This document shows, one piece after another, positions 1 through 5,735 of a stretch of DNA of 10,564 bases (positions within the stretch are counted from its first letter, which is position 1; every line of letters begins with the position of its first letter). The position numbers and the translations under genes were made by a program. Location: positions 115,609 to 126,172 of the forward strand of contig VIAD01000010.1 in assembly GCA_006546595.1 (NCBI GenBank). Direction: 5' to 3'. This DNA comes from Moraxellaceae bacterium AER2_44_116 (lineage in GTDB: Bacteria > Pseudomonadota > Gammaproteobacteria > Pseudomonadales > Moraxellaceae). A model generated the notes under the pieces. It had not been told where the DNA came from, made no database searches, and saw nothing but the letters and a program-made list of their open reading frames with translations.

Positions 1-1981
1 GTGGCTCGCGAGCATCACGGGTTTCGTTGCCACGATAGTCATTATCTTGGCGCGGTTCGCGTGGTGGACGTGGTTGGCGTGTATCGCGTGCTTGATAGTC
101 GTTATCTTGACGAGCAGGGCGTTGCTCACGGACGGGACGTGCTTCACGAATAGGTGCTACAGGCTCAGGTGCTACCTCAACAACGGCGGGTGCGCTGGGT
201 TGCAGTTTGCTTTCAATTTCGTTAGCTGCGGAATGTTGACCACTAAACAAATTCGCAAACCATGCAAAAAAGCCTTTTTGATTGTCAGCTTCAACCGCTT
301 TGGGCTTTTCTTCTTCGCGTGCAATGACCGCAGGAGCCGTCGTACCACGAGGAGCAGGTGCTTGCGTTTCGTGTTGAATCATTTTGACGGCTGCTTCTTG
401 ACGGCGGACAGGTGCTTTTTCTTCACGGCTGTATAAGTTGTTGTCTTCTGGATGAGGTCGGAAGTTTTCAACTTTTTGGAATGAAGCAGGCGCTTGATGA
501 TCGTCGTCCATGTTTTCATCACGCAGACGAGACACCTCATAATGCGGTGTATCTAAATGCGGATTAGGCAGGATAATAATCCGTACGCCACTACGCGCTT
601 CTAAGGCGGTAATCGCAGCACGTTTTTCATTTAACAAGAAAGCTGCGACCGAAACAGGTACTTGCGCTTGAATTTCAGAAGTACGGTCTTTTAAGACTTC
701 TTCTTCCATTACCCGCATAATCGACAACGCTAACGAGCGCACATCGCGAATCACGCCCGTACCGTTACAACGTGGGCAAACTAAACCGCTGGTTTCTTCG
801 AGGGAAGGGCGCAGACGTTGGCGTGACAGTTCGAGCAAACCAAAGCGAGAAATACGGCCAATTTGTACGCGCGCTCTGTCCATCGACAAGGAGTCACGTA
901 GTCGATCTTCGACCATACGTTGATGCTTGGGCGGCGTCATATCAATAAAGTCGATGACGATTAAACCACCAATATCACGTAAGCGAATTTGACGAGCGAT
1001 TTCTTCAGCAGCTTCCATATTGGTATTGAGCGCCGTTTCTTCAATGTCGCTACCTTTGGTCGAGCGTGACGAGTTGATGTCAATCGACACTAAGGCTTCG
1101 GTGGGATCAATAACAATCGAGCCACCCGACGGTAATTTGACTTCCCGTTGATAGGCGGTTTCAATTTGGCTTTCGATTTGATAACGATTAAACAACGGCA
1201 CGGAATCACGATAGAACTTAATTTTGCTTTGATAATGTGGCATCACTTGACGCACAAATTCAATAGCTTGGTTATAAGCGGCTTCGCTATCAATTAAGAC
1301 TTCGGCAATATCGTCACGTAGATAATCACGAATCGCACGAATAATGACATTGGATTCTTGATAAATCAGGAAAGGCGCGGCATGGTTGGATGCTTGCGTA
1401 ATCGATTTCCACAACGTTAACAGATAGTCTAAATCCCACTGTAACTCTTCAGGGCTACGACCCAAGCCCGCAGTACGGACAATCACGCCCATATCTGAAG
1501 GAATGCTAATGGAATTTAACGCTTCTTTTAGTTCTTCACGTTCTTCGCCTTCAATACGGCGAGAAATGCCACCTGCACGTGGATTATTCGGCATTAACAC
1601 CAAATAACGACCTGCTAAGGAGATAAACGTGGATAATGCTGCACCTTTATTACCGCGTTCTTCTTTTTCAACTTGCAGAACAATTTCTTGACCTTCTTGA
1701 ATGGCATCACGAATCGTGACACGACCAACATCTCGCGGATTACGATTGAAATATTCACGGGCAATTTCTTTTAACGGCAGAAAACCATGACGATCGCCGC
1801 CAAAGTCAACAAATGCAGCTTCTAAACTGGGTTCGACACGCGTGACGCGGCCTTTATAGATATTGGCTTTTTTCTGGATGCGGGAGTGATGTTCGACATC
1901 AAAATCATATAACCGTTGACCATCGACGAGAGCAACACGCGTTTCTTCGGCATGTGTTGCATTGATTAACATACGTTTCAT
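1..1981 (-). CDS. rne: Ribonuclease E, C-terminus cut by window edge
   Basis: Essential endoribonuclease that starts mRNA decay, matures rRNA and tRNA, and scaffolds the degradosome at the inner membrane. Reading from the ATG at 1981-1979, 660 codons are open to the window edge. The start MKRMLINATHAEE matches the family start exactly in form. Residues ~35-120 are the S1 RNA-binding domain. The DNase I-like catalytic part carries the two metal-binding aspartates, D301 (SIDINSS) and D344 (VIDFIDM). The zinc-link motif CPRCNGTG places its cysteines at 402 and 405. After ~515 the chain becomes Pro/Glu/Arg-rich low complexity, with an amphipathic GFFAWFANLFSG segment (570-581) placed like the E. 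coli membrane-targeting helix, then an Arg-rich tract with a repeated RQDNDY unit (624 and 644). The gene is divergent from rluC, as in enterobacteria and pseudomonads. No defect is visible; the missing part should be more scaffold. Confidence 0.97.
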   Translation of the reverse strand, partial: MKRMLINATHAEETRVALVDGQRLYDFDVEHHSRIQKKANIYKGRVTRVEPSLEAAFVDFGGDRHGFLPLKEIAREYFNRNPRDVGRVTIRDAIQEGQEIVLQVEKEERGNKGAALSTFISLAGRYLVLMPNNPRAGGISRRIEGEEREELKEALNSISIPSDMGVIVRTAGLGRSPEELQWDLDYLLTLWKSITQASNHAAPFLIYQESNVIIRAIRDYLRDDIAEVLIDSEAAYNQAIEFVRQVMPHYQSKIKFYRDSVPLFNRYQIESQIETAYQREVKLPSGGSIVIDPTEALVSIDINSSRSTKGSDIEETALNTNMEAAEEIARQIRLRDIGGLIVIDFIDMTPPKHQRMVEDRLRDSLSMDRARVQIGRISRFGLLELSRQRLRPSLEETSGLVCPRCNGTGVIRDVRSLALSIMRVMEEEVLKDRTSEIQAQVPVSVAAFLLNEKRAAITALEARSGVRIIILPNPHLDTPHYEVSRLRDENMDDDHQAPASFQKVENFRPHPEDNNLYSREEKAPVRRQEAAVKMIQHETQAPAPRGTTAPAVIAREEEKPKAVEADNQKGFFAWFANLFSGQHSAANEIESKLQPSAPAVVEVAPEPVAPIREARPVREQRPARQDNDYQARDTRQPRPPREPRQDNDYRGNETRDAREP

Positions 1982-1988
1982 TAATTAT

Positions 1989-2007
1989 TGTCACCTAAAT
2001 AGTGACA
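1989..2007 (-). promoter_or_regulatory. Hairpin overlapping the rne ribosome binding site
   Basis: On the rne message, TGTCAC and GTGACA form a perfect 6-bp stem around the 7-base loop TATTTAG, ending seven bases before the ATG. The only Shine-Dalgarno-like stretch, AGGTGA (plus-strand 1991-1996), lies in this hairpin: four bases in the stem and two in the loop. Structure could therefore limit ribosome access. RNase E is known to control its own mRNA through its 5' leader in E. coli; that this hairpin plays a part here is inference. Confidence 0.5.
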
Positions 2008-2225
2008 CACACGTATAGAACACTGAGAAACGATGGCCTGTTTGTCGGCCACCCAAACAACTGGGTTTGGGCAAAAAATAAGTTCGGGCGTTAGTCCGTA
2101 TGAGACTGAACGCAAAAGTAACCCGATTATAGTGGATTACTTGAAAATTCGTTTCAAACTGTCCACGACAGGTGTGTCAATGGAGTTATGCAGCCTAAGC
2201 TGCGTATCGTTGGTGCTAGGTTATA
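2008..2225 (-). promoter_or_regulatory. Structured 5' leader of rne
   Basis: No gene is supported here; a 72-codon open frame at 2033-2251 resembles nothing and covers hairpins. Seen in sequence: TGGCC/GGCCA stem at 2034-2051; CCCAAAC/GTTTGGG stem with a 6-base loop at 2052-2071; CGTTAGTC against GACTGAACG with one bulged base at 2089-2112; and an 8-bp stem with a CTAA loop on the plus strand (TTAG in the rne message) at 2187-2206. An A/T run at 2073-2080 (UAUUUUUU in the rne message) between hairpins could serve as a single-stranded RNase E site. E. coli rne has a long leader whose hairpins mediate autoregulation; the analogy is by position and is not an alignment. Confidence 0.45.
2126..2131 (-). 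promoter_or_regulatory. Candidate -10 element for rne
   Basis: A perfect TATAAT reads on the minus strand, but the best -35-like match, TTGAAA at 2157-2152, is 20 bases away, so the pair is poor. An alternative further upstream is CTGACA (2246-2241) and TATAAC (2225-2220), each 5/6 to consensus but only 15 bases apart. It would give a leader of about 230 bases and include all hairpins. A perfect TTGACA at 2180-2175 has no suitably spaced -10. E. coli rne uses several promoters, so more than one may be active. Confidence 0.25.
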
Positions 2226-2238
2226 GGCGCGGTATAAA
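2210..2238 (+). promoter_or_regulatory. Candidate distal sigma70 promoter for rluC operon
   Basis: TTGGTG (2210-2215), a 17-base spacer and TATAAA (2233-2238) read towards rluC. The -10 is 5/6 to consensus and the spacing ideal, but the -35 is weak. It lies about 290 bases upstream of the rluC ATG, so it would give a long leader and overlap the divergent rne promoter region. Confidence 0.25.
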
Positions 2239-2301
2239 AGTGTCAGATTGACGCAAAGTATTTACGTCTGTCTTTAATTCGTTATCCGTTTCATAAAAGC
2301 C

Positions 2302-2330
2302 CGTACAAGCACCGTGTTTGCCTATATAAT
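2302..2330 (+). promoter_or_regulatory. Candidate proximal promoter for rluC operon
   Basis: A perfect TATAAT at 2325-2330 is preceded, 17 bases upstream, by the weak -35-like CGTACA (2302-2307). Transcription would begin near 2337, about eight bases before a stable hairpin and roughly 190 bases ahead of the rluC start. The -10 is the best plus-strand match in the divergent region; the poor -35 lowers confidence. Confidence 0.4.
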
Positions 2331-2344
2331 CCGCTCGCCATTTA

Positions 2345-2379
2345 CTAACACTTCGACAGTTAAAGTTCGAGGCTGTTAG
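2345..2379 (+). promoter_or_regulatory. Stable stem-loop at the 5' end of the rluC leader
   Basis: CTAACA (2345-2350) pairs with TGTTAG (2374-2379). After one bulged C (2373) the stem continues with CTTCGA (2351-2356) against TCGAGG (2367-2372), including one G-T pair. That makes 12 base pairs around the 10-base loop CAGTTAAAGT. If the TATAAT at 2325-2330 is used, this hairpin sits near the 5' end of the message, where such structures can protect mRNA from 5'-end-dependent RNase E attack. No T-tract follows, so a terminator is unlikely. Downstream leader (2380-2528) shows only a short GTTTGTTA repeat (2466-2473, 2476-2483) and a weak AGCTC/GAGCT stem near 2430-2455. Confidence 0.45.
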
Positions 2380-2528
2380 ACTTCACAACGCGAACGGTTG
2401 GCCGACGGGACTATATCAGACTCCACGCAAAGCTCACACATTTTTTCATGCGAGCTACGGTTTAAGTTTGTTAATGTTTGTTAGTTCGTCAATACACTCT
2501 TTAATTTGACCAAGATTTGCACAATTCT

Positions 2529-3497
2529 ATGACTGATGATACCAGTAGCCTAGCAGCTCGCTTTTTGACGATTACCGAAAACGAAGATGGCCAACGCCTT
2601 GATAATTATTTACTCACCAAATTAAAAGGCGCGCCACGCACGCTGATTTATCGCATTGTGCGAACAGGTGAAGTACGGGTCAATAAAGGCCGGATTAAGC
2701 CTGAATACCGCTTACAGATTGGCGATATTGTCCGTGTGCCACCGTTACGTTTAAGCGAAGTGGCTGAGCCAGCAACACCAAGTCCACAACTATCACAATC
2801 ATTGACTGATCGTATTTTGTATCAAGAGCACGGCATTATTGCCATGAATAAACCCACAGGTTTGGCGGTTCATGGTGGCAGTGGTGTTGCTTATGGCTTG
2901 ATTGAAGCCTTGCGTGCAATTTATCCGACCAAAGAATTTTTAGAATTAGTGCATCGTTTAGACCGCGATACCTCCGGTTTAATCTTGGTGGCGGATAAAC
3001 GCAGTATTTTACGTCATCTCCATGAGCAATTACGTGATGGCAAAATGCACAAAGTCTATGTCGCGTTACTGGCAGGCAATCTTAAAGGCGCGAATCACAA
3101 AGTCACGGCACCGTTAGATAAAACGAATTTGGCTTCAGGCGAACGGGTCGTGCGTGTGTCTCGTGATGGCAAAGCAGCCGAAACACATTTTAAAGTGATT
3201 GAGCGTTTTGAAAATTGTACTTTGGTTGAAGCAAAACCGTTGACAGGGCGTACTCATCAAATTCGTGTCCATGCTCAGTTTTTGGGTCATCCAATTTTGG
3301 GTGATGATAAATACTGTCCGAACGAAAAAAACAAAGAAGCCAAAGATAAATACGGCTTAAACCGCTTGTTTTTACACGCTCGTGACCTCACCTTTAAATT
3401 ACCCAACGAAGAAGCACCCGTTAAGTTGCATTGTCCTATCGCGCCCGAGTTAAACCAAGTGCTAGAAACCTTGAGAAAAATGAATGTCCGCGTATAA
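2529..3497 (+). CDS. rluC: 23S rRNA pseudouridine synthase RluC
   Basis: Converts three uridines of 23S rRNA (955, 2504 and 2580 in E. coli numbering) to pseudouridine. The 322-residue protein starts with a short tail, then an S4 RNA-binding domain (~20-80) with the RluC-type string GEVRVNKGRIKPEY. The RluA-type catalytic domain follows, with KPTGLAVHGG (108-117), the catalytic aspartate D145 in HRLDRDTSG, and the late GRTHQIRVH motif. Length and motifs fit RluC rather than RluD or RluA. I chose the ATG at 2529 because MTDDTSSLAARFLTI aligns best with the family N-terminus; an in-frame TTG at 2517 would add four residues. Neither start has a clear Shine-Dalgarno sequence, which is odd against the strong sites of nearby genes. 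First gene of a likely operon with the HAD and S49 genes. Confidence 0.95.
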   Translation: MTDDTSSLAARFLTITENEDGQRLDNYLLTKLKGAPRTLIYRIVRTGEVRVNKGRIKPEYRLQIGDIVRVPPLRLSEVAEPATPSPQLSQSLTDRILYQEHGIIAMNKPTGLAVHGGSGVAYGLIEALRAIYPTKEFLELVHRLDRDTSGLILVADKRSILRHLHEQLRDGKMHKVYVALLAGNLKGANHKVTAPLDKTNLASGERVVRVSRDGKAAETHFKVIERFENCTLVEAKPLTGRTHQIRVHAQFLGHPILGDDKYCPNEKNKEAKDKYGLNRLFLHARDLTFKLPNEEAPVKLHCPIAPELNQVLETLRKMNVRV

Positions 3498-4131
3498 ATT
3501 AGTGATTTTTGATTGGGATGGCACACTCATGGATTCGGTGGCGCATATCGTCGAGTGTCTGCAACAGGCAGCAATGACGTTGGAGCAGCCTGTTCCCAGT
3601 ATTGAAGCAGCGCGTAATATTATTGGTTTGGGCTTGCCAGAAGCCATCGCTATCTTGTTTCCCCATGCCAGTCCTGCCGCGCGTGAGTCAATACGGCAGC
3701 AATATGCCCATCATTTCATCTTGGGCGCTCCTGATAAAATTCAGTTGTTTGATGGTGTCATGCCATTATTAACGCAATTGTCAGAGCAGGGTGCGTTGTT
3801 AGCGGTCGCAACGGGCAAAAGCCGTTTAGGTTTGAATCGGGTGTTGGCACAAACGGGGCTTGGGGATTACTTTGTGGCGACGCGGTGTGCTGACGAAACC
3901 GCGTCAAAACCACATCCCTTGATGTTACATGAGATATTGGCTCATACCGGCATTGCGCTTGATGATGCGGTGATGATTGGCGATACCAGCTACGATATGG
4001 AAATGGCACAACAAATAGCCATGCCGCGTATTGGCGTGTCGTATGGTGTTCATAGTGTGGATGTGTTGCAATCGTATCAACCATTAGCGATTGTTGACAG
4101 CATCTATCAACTGCAAGAATTTTTATGTTAA
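3484..4131 (+). CDS. HAD-superfamily (subfamily IA) phosphatase
   Basis: Predicted cytosolic Mg-dependent phosphohydrolase, 215 residues, of the phosphoglycolate phosphatase-like group; the true substrate cannot be read from the sequence. All four HAD motifs are intact: nucleophile D10 and acid D12 in IFDWDGTLMDS; T110 in AVATGKSR; K142 in ASKPHP; and the metal ligands D167 and D171 in MIGDTSYDMEMA. A helical cap lies between about 16 and 85. The ATG overlaps the last 14 bases of rluC in another frame, so the two genes are probably translationally coupled. I recall a HAD gene in the same place, between rluC and an S49 peptidase gene, in Pseudomonas, which suggests a conserved but poorly defined partner of this operon, perhaps a housekeeping or metabolite-repair phosphatase. 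Confidence 0.9.
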   Translation: MSAYKLVIFDWDGTLMDSVAHIVECLQQAAMTLEQPVPSIEAARNIIGLGLPEAIAILFPHASPAARESIRQQYAHHFILGAPDKIQLFDGVMPLLTQLSEQGALLAVATGKSRLGLNRVLAQTGLGDYFVATRCADETASKPHPLMLHEILAHTGIALDDAVMIGDTSYDMEMAQQIAMPRIGVSYGVHSVDVLQSYQPLAIVDSIYQLQEFLC

Positions 4132-4169
4132 AACATTCAATAACTGATTAACAGGAAAGTGGAGTTCTT

Positions 4170-5117
4170 ATGAGTGATAATAATGGCCGTGAATGGCAAA
4201 TTTTAGAAAAAGCGGTTATGGCTTCGGTCGATGAGCAACGTAAAGCCCGTCGTTGGAGTATTGTTTTTAAGGTGTTAACCTTTGCCTATATTTTGGCCAT
4301 TATTATTATGGTGTCTTCACCTAGTAAGCACGGTAGCAAAGCAACAGAGTCCTCAGATCATATTGCCGTTGTGGAACTAAATGGTGAAATTGCTGACGGC
4401 AAAGATGCCAATGCCGATGATATTATTTCGGGTTTAACTGACGCGTTTGAAGCTAAAAACAGTAAAGCTGTTGTGTTACGTATTAATAGCCCTGGTGGTA
4501 GTCCTGTGCAGTCGGGTTATGTCTATGAGGCGATTCGCCAATTACGCACTAAATATCCCAACAAAAAGATGTATGCCGTCATTACCGATATTGGTGCATC
4601 AGGCGCGTATTACATTGCAGCAGCAGCGGATCAAATTTATGTGAGTCCTGCCAGTTTGGTGGGTTCTATTGGGGTGATTATGCAAGGCTTTGGCGTACAG
4701 AATTTAGCGCAAAAAATTGGCGTTGAAGACCGTACGATGACCGCAGGTTCACACAAAGCCATCATGAATCCCATGGCAGCGATTAGCCCGCAAGAAAAAG
4801 CCCATGTGCAAAAGTTGTTGGATACGATTCATCAGCAATTTATTACAGCAGTTAAACAAGGTCGTGGTCAACGCCTGAAAGAAACGCCAGAGATGTTTTC
4901 GGGCTTATTTTGGACAGGTCAGCAAGCGGTTGAGTTAGGGTTGGCGGATAGTTTTGGTTCGGTAAAAACAGTGGCTAAGTTGATTGGTACAGAAGAGCAA
5001 GTGAATTACACCCAAAGTAAAAACCCAATGGATAACTTAATCCGTAAATTGGGTGTGACCATGGGTGAAACGGTTGCTGCTAAATTAGACTTAGGTTCAG
5101 AGTTGAAAGTTCGTTAA
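4170..5117 (+). CDS. sppA: Membrane-anchored S49 peptidase (SppA type)
   Basis: Signal-peptide-peptidase-like serine protease of the short single-domain form, 315 residues, anchored in the inner membrane with the catalytic part in the periplasm. A basic N-terminus is followed by one transmembrane segment at ~31-49. The ClpP-like fold shows INSPGGSP (105-112), nucleophile S144 in IGASGAYYIA, GSIGVIMQ (165-172), and lysine K196 in AGSHKAIMNP. The 52-residue gap between Ser and Lys equals that of Bacillus SppA (147/199). Family role: degrading cleaved signal peptides and perhaps other membrane peptides. The ATG has a good GGAG site at 4161-4164, five bases away. It lies 38 bases after the HAD gene and is probably the last gene of the operon. 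The symbol is by family; it could also be called a SohB-like peptidase. Confidence 0.9.
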   Translation: MSDNNGREWQILEKAVMASVDEQRKARRWSIVFKVLTFAYILAIIIMVSSPSKHGSKATESSDHIAVVELNGEIADGKDANADDIISGLTDAFEAKNSKAVVLRINSPGGSPVQSGYVYEAIRQLRTKYPNKKMYAVITDIGASGAYYIAAAADQIYVSPASLVGSIGVIMQGFGVQNLAQKIGVEDRTMTAGSHKAIMNPMAAISPQEKAHVQKLLDTIHQQFITAVKQGRGQRLKETPEMFSGLFWTGQQAVELGLADSFGSVKTVAKLIGTEEQVNYTQSKNPMDNLIRKLGVTMGETVAAKLDLGSELKVR

Positions 5118-5127
5118 TTCCAAATGT

Positions 5128-5149
5128 GGGGGCGGACTAATCCGCCCTT
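5128..5149. terminator. Hairpin between convergent sppA and maf
   Basis: GGGCGGA (5130-5136) and TCCGCCC (5141-5147) form a perfect GC-rich 7-bp stem with a CTAA loop, extendable by two G-T pairs to 5128-5149. It lies 10 bases after the sppA stop and 4 bases beyond the maf stop, as expected of a shared bidirectional terminator. The T-rich tail is poor on both sides (CAATTT on plus), so termination may be incomplete or factor-assisted. Confidence 0.65.
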
Positions 5150-5153
5150 CAAT

Positions 5154-5735
5154 TTAAGGAATATAAACACCTTCGTTTTGCAACATACTCACCAATTTGA
5201 TTAACGGCAAACCAATTAAACTGCTAGGGTCGTTACCCTCTAAACGATCAAATAAACAAATCCCTAAGCCTTCACTTTTGAAACTCCCTGCACATTGATA
5301 GGGCTGTTCGACGTGTAAATAGCGTTCAATTTGCTCTGTGCTTAATATTCGGAAATGCACCTTAAAGCATTCGACATGATGCTGAAATACGCCCGTCACC
5401 GTATTCAACAAACATAATCCTGTATAAAACTCGACGGTATGGCCACTAAAATCGGTTAATTGCTGTACCGCATTAACGTGGGTGATGGGTTTGCCAATAA
5501 TCTTACCGTGGAATGTCGCGACTTGATCTGAGCCAATAATCAAATGTTGAGGATATTTTTCGCTAAGTGCATGGGCTTTGGCAATGGCTAAACGTTGGCA
5601 CAGTTGCTCAGCAGACTCGTTGGCACGAGGCGTTTCATCTGTTTCTGGGCTATCCTGTCTAAAATCAACCTGTAAACGCATCAACAGTTCACGGCGAAAA
5701 GGTGAAGTTGAAGCCAGTATGAGAGCTAACGTCAT
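5154..5735 (-). CDS. yceF: Maf-family nucleotide pyrophosphatase (YceF, m7GTP type)
   Basis: Hydrolyses non-canonical nucleoside triphosphates to the monophosphate and pyrophosphate; the YceF branch prefers 7-methyl-GTP, so it cleans the nucleotide pool. The 193-residue cytosolic protein opens LILASTSPFRRELL, the Maf signature loop. It has DETPR (33-37), the catalytic aspartate D70 in IIGSDQV, FYTGLCL, and the YceF-type CAGSFKSEG and RLEGNDPSSLIGLP, which separate it from the YhdE branch. Length and ends match the family. A well-placed AGGA lies seven bases before the ATG (plus-strand 5743-5746), inside the opposite gene. Its ATG overlaps that of the divergent cyclotransferase gene. In the enterobacterial and pseudomonad layouts I recall, maf lies next to yceD-rpmF; here it is alone and faces sppA. 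Confidence 0.95.
   Translation of the reverse strand: MTLALILASTSPFRRELLMRLQVDFRQDSPETDETPRANESAEQLCQRLAIAKAHALSEKYPQHLIIGSDQVATFHGKIIGKPITHVNAVQQLTDFSGHTVEFYTGLCLLNTVTGVFQHHVECFKVHFRILSTEQIERYLHVEQPYQCAGSFKSEGLGICLFDRLEGNDPSSLIGLPLIKLVSMLQNEGVYIP

Noticed and set aside
47..436. A 129-codon plus-strand open frame
   Set aside because: It lies antisense to the RNase E scaffold, whose frame gives a clear family match. The Arg/Pro-rich codons there happen to lack stops on the other strand; no ribosome site or recognisable protein.
2175..2180. Perfect minus-strand TTGACA as an rne -35
   Set aside because: The bases 16-18 positions downstream (TTTGAA, TTGAAA, TGAAAC) are not -10-like, so it is unlikely to be a promoter alone.
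2033..2251. A 72-codon plus-strand open frame in the rne-rluC gap
   Set aside because: It has no ribosome site, no recognisable protein content, and covers several hairpins belonging to the rne leader.
2430..2455. AGCTC/GAGCT inverted repeat with a T6 run, as a terminator
   Set aside because: The T-run is in the loop and not after the stem, and the stem is only 5 bp, so it does not have terminator form.
3287..3647. Minus-strand open frames under rluC and the HAD gene
   Set aside because: They are antisense shadows of two genes with complete catalytic motifs and have no support of their own.
5578..5733. Longer N-terminus for the cyclotransferase from an upstream in-frame ATG
   Set aside because: The added residues are only the antisense reading of maf, and the family begins a few residues before FVYGTLR, which fits the ATG at 5734.
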